Positions 8,130-21,978 are shown, counted from the stretch's first letter. The stretch is DNA of 64,000 bases from Canna indica (GCA_034359265.1 CP136890.1:103379501-103443500); one strand, 5' to 3'. Program-made: numbers and translations. Notes: a model not told the origin generated them from the letters alone.

Positions 8130-11100
8130 GACTAATTTATACGGAGTCCGCTTTCAGCGAACTGCACATGATTGAAACCGGCTTGCATAGTAGAATATTC
8201 GTGGGACACTTTGCTAATTTTTAAAATTTATTATATAAATTATTTTTGTAATTTAACTTTTCCAGGAGGCACAAAAAATATAAAACAATGTTAGAAAAAT
8301 ACACAGTCAGCCTTGTAAAATGGTCAGGAAAACACACTCGCAGCGGATCTGACAGAACTGGATTTGGAGTTAAAATGAGCCCTAGAAAAATTCTATAAAT
8401 AATTTTGGGTTCGGAAAATCATAACTAATTCATACGGGATCCGCTTTCAGCGAATCGTATATGGTTGAAACCGGCTTGTAGAGTAGAATATTCGTGGGAT
8501 ACTTTACTTATTTTTAAAATTCATTATATATTTTATTTATGTAATTTAACCCTTTAAGGAGGCACGAAAAATATGAAAACGACATTCAAAAAATAAGCAC
8601 TTAGTCTTGTAAAATTGCCAAGAAAATCACACTCACACTGGAGTTGACTAAACTGGATTCAGAGTTAAAATGAGCCCTGGAGAAATTCTAAAAGTAATAT
8701 CAGATTCAAAAAAAATATAACTAATTCATATGGAGTCCTCTTTCAGTGAACCACATATGGTTGAAACCGGCTTGTAGAGCAGAACATTTGTGAGACACTT
8801 TGCTAATTTTTAAAATTCATTATATAATTTATTTTTGTAATTTAACTCTTTTAGGAGGCACAAAAAATATAAAACAATGTCCGAAAAATATGCAGTCAGC
8901 CTTGTAAAATGGCCAGGAAAACCACGCTCGCAGCGGACTTGACAGAACTATATTCAGAGTTAAAGTGAGCCTTGGAGAAATTCTGTAAACAATATCGGGT
9001 TTAGAAAATTATACCTAATTCATACGGAGTCCACTTTCAACGAATCGCACATGGTTGAAACCGGCTTGCAGAGTAAAATATTCCTGGGACACTTTGCTAA
9101 TATTTAAAATTCATTATATATTTTATTTTTACAATTTAACTAGTTCAGGAGTCACAAAAAATATGAAACGGTATCCGAAGAATACGCAGTCAGTCTTGTA
9201 AAATGGCCATGAAAAATCACGCACGCAGCGGAACTAACAGAACTGGATTCGGAGTTAAAATGAACTCTGGAGAAATATAGGAAGAAATATTAGATTCATA
9301 AAATCATAATTAATTCATACGGAGTCCGATTTCAACGAACCGCATATAGTTGAAACCGACTTGGAGAATAGAATATTCGTGGGACACTTTACTAATTTTT
9401 AAAAATAATTATATATTTTATTTTTGCAATTTAACTATTTCAAAATGCACGAAAAATATGAAACGACATCCGAAAAATACGCAGTCATATAAAATTACCA
9501 GGAAAATCACGCTTGCAGCGGACCTGGCAAAACTGGATTCGAAGTAAAAATGAGCTTTAGAGAAATTCTTAAAGCAATATCGGATTTAGAAAATCATAAC
9601 TAATTTATACGGAGTCCGCTTTCAACGAACCACACATGGTTGAAATCGTCTTGCATTGTAGAATATTTGTGTGATACTTTACTAATTTTTAAAATTCATT
9701 ATATATTTTATTTCTGCATTCAGGGGGCATGAAAAATATGAAATAGCCTCCGACAGAACTGGAAAATCACGCTCGCAGGGAACCTGACAGAACTGGATTC
9801 GGAGTTAAATTAAGCACTGGAGAAATTCTAGAATTAATATCTGGTTCAAAAAATCAAAACTAATTCATACGGAGTCCACTTTCAGCGAACCGCACATGGT
9901 TGAAACCGTGTTGAAGAGTAGAATATCCATGGGACAGTTTACTAATTTTTAAAATTCATTATATATTTTATTTTTGGAATTTAACTTTTTCAGAAGGCAC
10001 GAAAAATATGAAATGATGTCTGAAAAATACGAAGTCAGTCTTGTAAAATGGTCAAGAAAAATATAAAAGGGGATCCGATAAATACGTAGTCAGACTTGTA
10101 AATTAGTCAGGAAAATCATCCTCGCAGCGAACCTAACAGAACTGAATTCGGTGTTAAAATGAGACCTGGAGAAATTCTGTAAGCATTATTGGGTTCGAAA
10201 AATCATAACTAATTTATATGGAGTCTGCTTTCAATGAATCATACATGGTTGAAACCGCTTTGTAGAGTAGAATATTCGTGGAAGACTTTGCTAATTTTTA
10301 AAAATTATTATATATTTTATTTTTGTAATTTAACTATTTCAAAAGGCTCAAAAAATATGAAACGGTGTCCAAAAAATACGCAGTCGGTCTTGTAAAATGG
10401 CCAGTAAAATCATGCTCGCAACGGACTAGACAGAACTGGATTTGGAGTTAAAATGAGCCCTAGAGAAATTTTGAAATAAATATCAGATTCGAAAAATTAT
10501 AACTAATTCATACATAGTCCGCTTTCAGCGAACTGCACATGGTTAAAACCGGCTTGAAGAGTAGAATATTCATGGGATACTTTCCTAATTTTTAAAAATA
10601 ATTATATATTTTATTTTTGTAATTTAACTATTTCAGGAGGCACGAAAAATATGAAACAGTGTTGGAAAAATACGCAGTCAGTCATGTAAAATGGCCTATA
10701 AAATCACGCTCGCAGCGGACTTGACAGAACTGGATTTGGAATTAAAATGAGCCCCAAATAAATTCTGAAAGAAATATTGGTTCTGAAAAATTATAACTAA
10801 TTCATATAGAATCCGCTTTCAGCGAACCGCATATGGTTGAAACCGGCTTGCAGAGTAGAATATTTGTGGGATACTTTGCTAATTTTTAAAATTCATTATA
10901 TATTTTATTTTTGCAATTTAATGCTTTTAGGAGACATAAAAATATGAAACTTCGTCGGAAAAATACAAATTCAGTCTTGTAAAATGGCCAGGAAAATCAT
11001 ACTTGAAGCAGACCTGACTGAACTGGATTCAGAGTTAAAATAAACTCTGTAGAAATTTTGGAAGCAATATCGGATTGAAAAAATTATAACTAATTCATAC

Positions 11101-14100
11101 GGAGTCCGATTTCAGCGAACCACAAATGGTTGAAATCGGCTTGCAGAGTAGAACATTCGTTGGACAATTTGTTAATTTTTAAAATTTATTATATATTTTA
11201 TTTTTACAATTTAACTATTTCATGAGGCATAAAAAATATGAAATGGCATCCATACAGAGTTCGCATTCAGCGAATCGCACATGGTTGATACCGGCATGCA
11301 GAGTAGAATATTCGTGGGAAACTTTGCTAATTTTTGAAAATAATTATATATTTTATTTTTATAATTTAACTCTTTCAGGAGGCACGAAAAATATGAAACT
11401 GTGTCCGAAAAATACGCAGTCCATCTTGTAAAATGACCAGGAAAATCACGCTCACAGCGGACCGAACAGAATTGGATTCGGAGTTAAAATGAGCCACGAA
11501 TAAATTCTAGAAGTAATATCAGGTTCGAAAAATTATAACTAATTCATACGGAGTCCGCTTTCAACGAACCGCACATGGTTGAAACTGTATTGCAGAGTAG
11601 AATATTTGTGGGACACTTTGCTAATTGTTAAATTTTATTAAATATTTTATTTTTGAATTTAACTCTTTCAGAAAAGTCGAAAACTATGAAACGACGTCCA
11701 TAAAATATGCAATCAGTGTTGTAAAATGTTGGAAAATCATGCTCGTAGCGGACCTGACAGAATTGGATTCAGAGTTAAAATGAGCCATAGAAAAATTCTA
11801 GAAGCAATATCGAGTTCGGAAAATCATAACTACGGAGTCCACTTTCAGCGAACCGCACATGGTTGAAAACGGTTTGCAGAGTAGAATATTCGTGGAGCAC
11901 TTTACTAACTTTTAAAAATTATTATAAATTTTATTTTTGTAATTTAATTCTGTTAGAAGGCACGAAAAATATGAATCTGTGTCCGAAAAATACAAAGTTA
12001 CTATTGTAAAATGACTAGGAATATCGCGCTTGCAGCGGACCTAACTGATCTGGATTCGGAGTTAAAATGAGCTCTAGAGAAATTCTAGAATCAATATAGA
12101 ATTCAGAAAATCATAACTAATTCATACGGAGTCCAATTTTAGCGAACCGCAAATGGTTGAAATCGGTTTGCAGAGTAGAACATTCATTGGACAATTTGTT
12201 AATTTTTAAAATTTATTATATATTTTATTTTCACAATTTAACTATTTCATGAGGCATAAAAAATATGAAATGGCATCCATACGGAGTCCGCATTCAGCGA
12301 ATCGCACATGGTTGATCCCGAATGGAGAGTAGAATATTCGTGGAAAACTTTGCTAATTTTTGAAAATAATTATATATTTTATTTTTATAATTTAACTCTT
12401 TCAGGAGACATGAAAAATATGAATCTGTGTTCAAAAAATACGCAGTCCATCTTATAAAATGACCAGGGAAATTACGCTTATAGTGGACCTGACAGAACTG
12501 GATTCGGAGTTAAAATGAGCCATGAATAAATTTTGGAAGTAATATCAGGTTCGAAAAATTATAACTAATTCATACGGAGTCCGCTTTCAACGAACCGCAC
12601 ATGGTTGAAACTGTCTTGCAGAGTAGAATATTTGTGGGACACTTTGCTATTTGTTAAATTTTATTAAATATTTTATTTTTGAATTTAACTCTTTCAGGAG
12701 ACTCGAAAAATATGAAACGATGTCTATAAAATATGCAATCAGTCTTGTAAAATGTTGGAAAATCACGCTCGTAGCGGACCTGACAGAACTGGATTCAGAG
12801 TAAAAATGAGCCATAGAAAGATTTTAGAAGCAATATCGGGTTTGGAAAATCATAACTACGGAGTCCACTTTCAGCGAACCACACATGGTTGAAAACGGAT
12901 TGCAGAGTAGAATATTCGTGGGACACTTTACTAATTTTTAAAAATTACTATAAATTTTATTTTTGTAATTTAATTCTATTAGAAGGCACGAAAAATATGA
13001 AACTGCGTCCGAAAAATACAAAGTTACTATTGTAAAATGGCCAGGAAAATCGCGCTTGCAGCGGACCTAACTAAACTGGATATAGAGTTAAAATGAGCTC
13101 TAGAGAAATTCTAGAATCAATAATGAATTCAAAAAATTATAACTAATTCATACGGAGTCCAATTTCAGCGAACCACAAATGGTTGAAATCGGTTTGCAGA
13201 GTAGAACATTCGTTGGACAATTTGTTAATTTTTAAAAGTTATTATATATTTTATTTTCACAATTTAACTATTTCATGAGGCACAAAAAAAATGAAATGAC
13301 ATCCATACGGAGTCCGCATTCAGCGAATCGCACATGGTTGATCCCGGCATGCAGAGTAGAATATTCGTGGAAAACTTTGCTAATTTTTGAAAATAATTAT
13401 ATATTTTATTTTTATAATTTAACTCTTTTAGGAGGCACGAAAAATATGAATCTTTGTCCGAAAAATACGCAGTTCATCTTGTAAAATGACCAGGGAAATT
13501 ATGCTCACAGCGGACCTGACAGAACTGGGTTCGGAGTTAAAATGAGCCATGATTAAATTCTAGAAGTAATATCAGGTTCGAAAAATTATAACTAATTCAT
13601 ACGGAGTCCGCTTTCGACGAACCGCACATGGTTGAAACCGTATTGCAGAGTAGAATATTTGTGGGACACTTTGCTAATTGTTAAATTTTATTAAATATTT
13701 TATTTTTGAATTTAACTCTTTCAGAAAAGTTGAAAAATATGAAACGACGTCCATAAAATATGCAATGAGTGTTGTAAAATGTTGGAAAATCACGCTCGTA
13801 GCGGACCTGACAAAATTGGATTCAGAGTTAAAATAAGCCATAGAAAAATTCTAGAAGTAATATCGGGTTCGAAAAATCATAACTACGGAGTCCACTTTCA
13901 GCGAACCACACATGGTTGAAAACGGCTTGCAGAGTAGAATATTCGTGGAGCACTTTACTAATTTTTAAAAAATATTAAAAATTTTATTTTTGTAATTTAA
14001 TTCTGTTAGAAGGCACGAAAAATATGAAACAACATTCGAAAAATACAAAGTTACTCTTGTAAAATGGCCAGGAAAATCACGCTTGCAGCGGACCTAACTG

Positions 14101-14987
14101 AACTGGATTCGGAGTTAAAATGAGCTCTAGAAAAATTCTAGAATCAATATAGAATTCAGAAAATCATAACTAATTCATACGGAGTCCAATTTCAACGAAC
14201 CACAAATGGTTGAAGTTGGTTTGCAGAGTAGAACATTAGTTGGACAATTTGTTAATTTTTAAAAGTTATTATATATTTTATTTTCACAATTTAACTATTT
14301 AATGAGGCACAAAAAATATGAAATGGCGTCCATACGGAGTCCGCATTCAGCGAATTGCACATGGTTGATACCGGCATGCAGAGTAGAATATTCGTGGAAA
14401 ACTTTGCTATTTTTTAAAAATAATTATATATTTTATTTTTATAATTTAACTCTTTCAGGAGGCACGAAAAATATGAATCTGTGTCCGAAAATACACAGTC
14501 CATCTTGTAAAATGACCAGGAAAAATACACTCACAGCGGATGTGACAGAACTGGATTCGGAGTTAAAATGAGCCATGAATAAATTCTGGAAGTAATATCA
14601 GGTTCGAAAAATTATAACTAATTCATACGGAGTCCGCTTTCAACGAACCACACATGGTTGAAATCGTATTGCAGAGTAGAATATTTGTGACACACTTTGC
14701 TAATTGTTAAATTTTATTAAATATTTTATTTTTGAATTTAACTATTTCAGGAGACTCAAAAAATATGAAATGACGTCCATAAAATATGCAATCAGTCTTG
14801 TAAAATGTTGGAAAATCACGCTCGTAGCGGACCTGACAGAACTGGATTCAGAGTTAAAATGAGCCATAGAAAAATTCTAGAAGCAATATCGGGTTTGAAA
14901 AATCATAACTACGGAGTCCGCTTTCAGCGAACCGCACATGGTTGAAAACGGTTTGCAGAGTAGAATATTCGTGGGACACTTTACTAA
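8130..14987 (-). repeat. 294-bp satellite array, reverse orientation (about 23 monomers)
   Basis: The array flips abruptly at about 8130, from forward GTGTCCCATGAATATTTT to reverse ACTAATTTATACGGAGTCC. The landmark TTCGTGGGAC then recurs about every 293 bp (for example at about 8198 and 8491). Some monomers are truncated or carry small deletions, for example near 9730-9770 and 10040-10080. The array ends abruptly at about 14987, at the boundary between CACTTTACTAAT and GCTCAATTAAGC, where GGCTN repeat starts. Short open frames inside recur with the repeat and are not genes. Confidence 0.92.
11096..14987 (-). repeat. Higher-order repeat of 1,027 bp, 3.8 copies
   Basis: The junction CATACGGAGTCC followed by ATTTCAGCGAACCAC-type sequence recurs at 11096, 12123, 13149 and 14176 (spacings 1027, 1026, 1027). 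Each copy holds three monomers of roughly 285-297 bp and one half-length monomer of about 150 bp, whose breakpoint reads GGCATCCATACGGAG or a close variant. The copies are much more alike than neighbouring monomers, so this block was amplified recently as a unit. The last copy is cut off at about 14987 by the GGCTN boundary. Confidence 0.88.
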
Positions 14988-17900
14988 TGCTCAATTAAGC
15001 AAAGCCGAGCCTAGTCGAGCCTAGCCAAGCTGAGCCTAGCTAAGCCCAACAAAGCCAAGCCGAGACAAACCCAGCAAAGCCAAGCCATGCTGAGCCTATC
15101 TATTTGGTTGGGCTTGGCTTGGCTGGGCAACGCTAGGCTCAGCTTTGCTAGGCTCGACTAGACTCGGCTCAGCTTGGCTGAACTGAGCTTGGCTCAGATT
15201 GGCTCACTTAGCTCAGCTCAAACTGGTCTAGGCTTGGCGTAGCTTAACAAATAGATAGGCTAAGCCGAGGCGAGCCGAACTGAGTTTGAGCTGGTTCGAT
15301 CAGAGCTAAGTGAGCCAAACCGAGCCAAGCTAAGTTCAGCAAAGCTGAGCCAAGCCGAGCCGAACCGAGTCGAGCCAAGCTCAGCCTAGCTGAGCCGAGC
15401 TGAGCCGAGCCGAGCTGAGCCAAGTCGAGCAGAGTTGAGCTGTGCTGAGCCAAGTCGAGTCAAGCCCATATGAGGTTGGCTTGGCTAGGATTGGCTTGGC
15501 AGGGTTGGCTTGCCTGGGCTTGGCTCAGCTCGGCTCAGCTTGGCTTGGCTTGATGCGGCTCGGCACAGCTTGGTTCGACTTGGCTTGGCTTAGCTTAGCT
15601 TAGCTAGGCTCAGCTTGGTTCGACTCGGCTCGGCTAGGCTAGGATAGGCTAGGCTCAAGTCAGCTCAGCTTGGCTCGTCTCGGCTAGGGTAGGCAGTTGG
15701 CTCGGTTAGGCGTGAACGGCTCAGCGTAACTTAACAAATAGATATGCTAAGCAGAGCCGAGCCGAACGAAGTTGAGTGAGCCAAACTGAGCCAAGTACAG
15801 TTCAGCAAAGCCGAGCCAACTCGAGATTAACTAAGCCCAGTCAAGCCTAGCCAAGTTATCCCTATCTAAGCCTAGCCGAGCCGAGCCAAGCCATGCTTGC
15901 AAAGAATTTGACAGAACTGAAAACGGAGTTCAAATGAGTACGAAAAAAATTCTACGCATGATGTGAGGTTGGCTTGGCTTGGCTTGGCTCGGCTTAGCTT
16001 GGCTCGGCTTAGCTTGGCTTGGCTTGGCTTGGCTAGGATCGACTTGGCTGGGCTTAGCTAGGCTTAACTCGGCTCGACTCGGCTCGGCTCTGCTAGGCTA
16101 GGCTTAGCTTAGCTCGGCTAGGATAGGCTGTTGGTTCGGTTAAGCGTGAACGACTAGGCGTAGCTTAACAAATAGATATGCTAAATTGAGCTTAGCCAAG
16201 CTGAGCCTGGCACTGCCCAGCCAACCCGAGCCCAGCCAAGCCTAGGCTTGGCTTGGCTAGGCTCGGCTTGGCTGGGCTTAGCTAGGCTCAACTTGGCTCG
16301 ACTCGGCTCGGCTCAGCTCTGCTACGCTAGGCTCAGGTCAGCTCATGTTGGCTCGTTTCGGCTAGGATAGGCAGTTGGTTCGGTTAGGCGTGAACAGCTT
16401 GGCGTAGCTTAAAAAATATATAGGCTAAATCGAGCCTAGCCAAGCCGAGCCTAGCGTTGCCCAGCCAGCCAAGCCGAGCCTAGCCAAGGCAAGGCAATCC
16501 AAGGAAAACCAAGTCAAGCCGAAACTAGCCAAACCGAGCCATGCCGAGCCTAGCCAAGCCGAGCCTAACCAATTAAGCCCAGCCATGCCGAGCCTAGCCA
16601 GGCCTAGCCAAGCCAAGCCAAGCCGAGCTGAGCCAAGCGAAGCCAAGCCAAGTCGAGCCGAGACAAGCCCAGCCGAGATGAGCCAAGCCAATCTCACATC
16701 AAGCTTGGCTAGGCTTGGCTATCCAAGCCGAGACTAGCCTAGCCAAGCCAAGCTGTGCTTGAAAAAAAATCTGACAGAACTGAAAACGGGGTTCAATTGA
16801 ATTTGAAAAAAATTCTACGCATGATGTGAGGTTGGCTAGGCTAGGTTTGGCTTGGCTGGGCTTGGCTAGGCTGGGCTTGGCTTGACTTGGCTTGGCATGG
16901 CTCGGCTTGGCTCAGCTTTGCTGGGCTTGGCTTGGCTTGGCTTTGCTTGGCTAGGCTCGACTTGGCTGGGCTTAGCAAGGCTCAACTTGACTGGGCTTAG
17001 CAAGGCTCAACTTGGCTCGACTCGGCTCGGCTCGGCTCTCCTATGCTGGGCTCAGGTCAGCTAAGATTGGCTCGTCTCAGCTAGGACAGGCAATTGGTTC
17101 GGTTAGGCACGAACGACTTGGCTTGGCTAAGCTCGACTAGACTCGGCTCGGCTTAGCTTGGCTGTACTAAGATTGGCTCGATTTGGCACACTTAGATCAG
17201 CTCGAACTGGCTCAGACTCGGTTAGGCTCAACTTCGCTCGTCTCGGCTTAGCCTAGTCGAGCCTAGCCAAGCCGAGCCATTCACGCCTAACTGAACCAAC
17301 TGCCTATCTTAGCCGAGATGAGCCAATATGAACTGACATGAACCTAGCCTAGCAGAGCCGAGCCGACCCGAGTCGAGCCAAGTTGAGCCTTGCGAAGCCC
17401 AGCCCAGCCAAGCCAAGCCAAGCCGAGACGAGCCGAGCCAAGCGAAGTTGAGTGAGCCAAACCGAGCCAAGCACAGTTCACCAAATCCGAACCGAGCTTA
17501 GCTGAGCCTAGTCGAGCCTAGCCAAGCTGTCCCTAGCTAAGCCTATCCCAGCCAAGACAAGCCTAGCCAAGCCAAGACAAGCCTAGCCCAGCCAAGCCAT
17601 GCTTGGAAAGAATTTGACAGAACTGAAAACGGAGTTCAAATGAGTTCGAAAAAAATTATACCCATGATGTGAGGTTGGCTAGGCTAGGTTTGGCTTGGCT
17701 GGGCTTGGCACGGCTCGGCTTGGCTTGGCTGGGCTTGGCTAGGCTCAGCTTGGTTGGGCTTAGCTATGCTCAACTTGGCTCGACTCAGCTCGGCTCGACT
17801 CTGCTAGGCTAGGCTCAGGTCAGCTCATATTGGCTCTTCTCGGATACGATAGGCAGTTGGTTTGGTTAGACGTGAACGACTCGGCTTGGCTAGGCTTGAA

Positions 17901-18668
17901 CTGAGCTTGGCTCGGTTTGGCACACTTAGCTCTGCTCGAACCGGCTCGTAGGCTAAACTTTGCTCGGCTCGGCTCGGCTCGGCTCGGCTTAGCCTATCTA
18001 TTTGTTAAGCTACGTCGAGTTGTTCACGCATATCCAAGCCAACTGCCTATTCTAGCCGAGACGAGTCAAGCTGAAGTGACCTGAGCCTAGCCTTGTAGAG
18101 CCGAGCCGAGTCGAGGCTAGTTGAGCCTAGCGAAGCCCAGCCAAGCCAAGCCGAGCCAAGCCAAGCTGAGCCGAGCCAAGCTGAGCCGAGCTAAGCCAAG
18201 CAAAGCCATGGCAAGCCGAGTCGAGCCGAGCGAAGCCAGCCACGCCAAGCAGAGCCCAGTGAAGCCAAGCTGAGCCATGCCAAGCCGAGATGAGCCAAGT
18301 CGAGCCCTGCCAAGCCAAGCCAAGTTGAGCCTATCCAAGCCCAGCCAAGCCAAGCCTAGCCAAGCCAACCTCACATAAAGCTTGGCTAGGCTTGGCCATC
18401 AAAGCCGAGACAATCCAAGCCATGCTTGCAAAGAATCTGACAGAACTGAAAACGGAGTTCAATTGAGTTTGAAAAAAAATTCTACGTATGATGTGGTTGG
18501 CTTGGCTAGGTTTGGCTAGGCTGGGCTTGGCAAGGCTCGGCTCGTCTCAGCTTGGCACGGCTCGGCTTGGCTGGGATTGGCTTGGCTTAGCTAGGCTCAA
18601 CTTGGCTCGACTTGGCTCGGCTCAGCTCTGCTAGGCTCAGGTCAGCTCTGATTGGCTCGTCTCGGCTA

Positions 18669-21118
18669 GGATAGGCAGTTGGTTCGGGTAGGCGCGAATG
18701 ACTCGGCTTGGCTAGGCTCGACTAGACTCGGCTCAGCTTAGCTTGGTTGAACTGAGCTTGGCTCGGTTTGGCACACTCAGCTCTGCTCGAACTGGCTCAG
18801 ACTCGGTTTGGCTCAACTTCGCTTGGCTCGGCTCGGCTTAGCCTCTCTATTTGTTAAGCTACGCTGAGTCGTTCATGCCTAACCGAGCCAACTTCCTATC
18901 CTTGCCGAGACGAGCCAAGCTGAAGTGACCCGAGCCTAGCCTTGCAGAGCCGAGACGATTCGAGCCTAGTTGAGCCTAGCGAAGCCCAGCCAATCCAAAC
19001 CAAGTCAAGCCGAGCCAAGCCAAGCCAAGCCAAGCCATGGCAAGCCATGCCAAGCCAAGCCAAGCCGACCCGAGCCAATCGAAGCCCAACCAAGCCAATC
19101 CAAGCCGAGCCAAGTCGAGTTGAGCCGAGCCAAGCTGAGCTGAGCCAAGTCAAGCCAAGCCAAGCCCAGCCAAGCCGTGCCAAGCCGAGTTGAGCGAATC
19201 CGAGCCCTGCCAAGCCAAGCTGAGCTGAGCCAAGTCAAGCCAAGCCAAGCCCAGCCAAGCCGTGCCAAGCCGAGTTGAGCAAATCCGAGCCCTGCCAAGC
19301 CAAGCCAAACTAAGCCTAGCAAAAGCCAACCTCACATCAAGCTTAGCTAGGCTTGGCTAGGCTGGGCTTAGCTAGGCTTGGCTAAGATCGGCTTGGGCTG
19401 GGCTTAGCTAGGCTCAACTTGCCCTGACTCGGCTTGGTTCAGCTCTGGTAGGCTAGGCTCAGGTCAGCTCAGGTTGGCTCGTCTCGGCTAGGATAGGCAG
19501 TTGGTTCGGTTAGGCGTGAACGGCTTGGCGTACCTTAACAAATATATAGGCTAAATTGAGCCTAGACAAGCCAAGCCAAGCCGAGCCCAGCCTTGCCAAG
19601 CCGAGCCAAGGCAAGCCCAGCCAAACCGTGATAAGCCTAGCCAAGTCGAAACGAGCCAAGCCGAGCCGTGCCAAGCCGAGATGTGCCAAGCCAAGCCAAG
19701 CCTATCGAAGCCCAGCCATGCCGAGCCTAGCCAAGCCTAGCCAAGTCGAGCCAAGCCTAGCCAAGCTAAGCCAAGCCAAGTCATGCTTGCAAAGAATCTG
19801 ATAGAACTGAAAACGGAGTTCAAATGTGTTCGAAAAAAATTATACGCATGATGTGAGGTTGGCTTGGCTAGATTTGGCTTTGTTGGGCTTGACTAGGCTG
19901 GGATTGGCTTGACTTGGCTTGGCACGGCTCGGCTTGGCTCAGCTCGTCTCAGCTTGTCACGGCTGGGCTTGGCTTGACTTGGCTTGGCTTGGCTTGGCTT
20001 GGCTTAGCTTGGCTTGACTTGGCTTTGCTTGGCTTGGCTTAACAAGACTCAACTTGGCTTGACTAGGCTCAACTCGGCTATGCTAGGCTAGGCTCAGGTC
20101 AGCTCAGATTGGCTCATCTCAGCTAGGATAGGCAGTTGGTTCAGTTAGGCGCGAATGGCTCGGCTTGGCTAGGCTCGACTAGACTTTGCTTAGCTTGGCT
20201 GAACTGAGCTTGGCTCGGTTTTGCACACTCAGCTCTGCTCGAACTGGCTCGGACTCAGTTTGGCTCAACTTCGCTCGGCTCGGCTCGGCTCGGCTTAGCC
20301 TCTCTATTTATTAATCTACGCTGAGTTATTCACGCCTAACCGAGCCAACTGCCTATCCTTGCCGAGACGAGCCAAGCTGAAGTGACCTGAGCCTAGCCTT
20401 GCAGAGCCGAGCTGATTCGAGCCTAGCGAAGCCCAGCCAATCCAAACCAAGTCAAGTCGAGCCAAGCCAAGCCAAGCCAAGCCGAGCCGAGCCAAGCGAA
20501 GCCCAACCAAGCCAATCCAAGCCGAGCTGAGCCGAGTCGAGTCAAGCCCTGCCAAGCCAAGCCGAGATGAGCAAATCCGAGCCCTGCCAAGCCAAGCCAA
20601 GCCTAGCAAAAGCCAACCTCACATCAAACTTAGCTAGGCTTGGCTAGGCTGGGCTTAGCTAGGCTTGGCTAGGATCGGCTTGACTGGGCTTAGATAGGCT
20701 CAACTTGGCCTGACTCGACTTGGTTCAGCTCTGGTAGGCTAGGCTTAGGTCAGCTCGTCTCGGCTAGGATAGGCAGTTGGTTCGGTTAGGCGTGAACGGC
20801 TTGGCGTAGCTTAACAAATATATAGGCTAAATCGAGCCTAGACAAGCCAAGCCGAGCCCAGCCTTGCCAAGCCAAACCGTGATAAGCCTAGCCAAGTCGA
20901 AACGAGCCGAGCCGAGCCGTGCCAAGCCGAGATGTGCCAAGCCGAGCCATGCCAAGCCAAGCCTAACGAAGCCCAGCCATGCCGAGCCTAGCCAAGCCCA
21001 GCCAAGCCTAGCCAAGTCGAGCCATGCCTAGCCAAGCCAAGCAATGCTTGCAAAGAATCTGACAGAACTAAAAACGGAGTTCAAATGTGTTCGAAAAAAA
21101 TTCTACGCATGATGTGAG
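18669..21118. repeat. Direct segmental duplication within the GGCTN domain
   Basis: A segment of about 1.1-1.2 kb starting at GGATAGGCAGTTGGTT (18669) recurs at 20126, offset 1,457 bp. The offset falls to 1,287 bp at CTCACATCAA (19331 and 20618) and to 1,261 bp at CAAATGTGTT (19821 and 21082), so the second copy has lost almost 200 bp. A third, partial copy of the spacer with the diagnostic CAAATGTGTTCG lies at 21819, and an inverted one at about 22281-22320. Confidence 0.75.
19131..19297. repeat. 85-bp tandem duplication
   Basis: TGAGCCAAGTCAAG at 19141 recurs at 19226, and the following sequence through CGAGTTGAGC and AATCCGAGCCCTGCC is repeated almost exactly. The period is 17 pentamers, so the duplication stayed in pentamer register. 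Confidence 0.85.
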
Positions 21119-21915
21119 GTTGGCTTGGCTAGATTTGGCTTTGTTGGGCTTGACTAGGCTCGGCTTGGCTGGGCTTGGCTTGGCTGGGCTTCGCTAGGCT
21201 CGGCATGGCTGGGCTTCGTTAGGCTTGGCTTGGCTTGGCACGGCTCGGCTTGGCTCCTCTCGGCTAGGATAGACAGTTGGTTCGGTTAGGCACGAACGAC
21301 TCGGCTTAGCTAGGCTCGACTAGACTCGGCTTAGCTTGGCTGAACTAAGCTTGGCTCGGTTTGGCACACTTAGCTCAGCTCGAACCGGCTCGGACTCGGT
21401 TAGGCTCAACTTCGCTCATCTCGACTCGGCTCGGCTTAGCCTAGTCGAGCCTAGCCAAGCCGAGCCATTCACGCCTAATCGAACCAACTGCCTATCTTAG
21501 CCGAGATGAGATAATATGAGCTGACATGAACCTAGCCTAGCAGAGCTGAGCCGAGCCGAGTCGAGCCAAGTTGAGCCTAGCGAAGCCCAGCCAAGCCGAG
21601 CTAAGCCAAGCCAAGCCGTGCCAAGCCGAGATGAGCCGAGCCAAGCGAAGTTGAGTGAGCCAAACCGAGCCAAGCACAGTTCACCAAATCCGAATCGAGC
21701 TTAGCTGAGCCTAGTCGAGCCTAGCCAAGCTATCCCTAGCTAAGCCAACCAAGCCAAGACAAGCCTAGCCAAGCCAAGCCATGCTTGCAAAGAATCTGAC
21801 AGAACTGAAAACGGAGTTCAAATGTGTTCGAAAAAAATTCTACGCATGATGTGAGGTTGGCTTGGCTAGATTTGGCTTTGTTGGGCTTGACTAGGCTCGG
21901 CTTGGTTTGGCTTGG

Positions 21916-21978
21916 CACGGCTCGGCTCGTCTCGGCTAGGCACGGCTCGGCTCGTCTCGGCTAGGCACGGCTCGGCTT
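21916..21978. repeat. 25-bp tandem repeat, 2.5 copies
   Basis: CACGGCTCGGCTCGTCTCGG recurs at 21916 and 21941 and begins again at 21966. The 25-bp period equals five pentamers. Confidence 0.85.

Noticed and set aside
11222..14571. Series of similar open frames of 69-89 codons starting MRHKK
   Set aside because: They recur with the 1,027-bp satellite unit and hold only satellite sequence; periodic spacing explains them.
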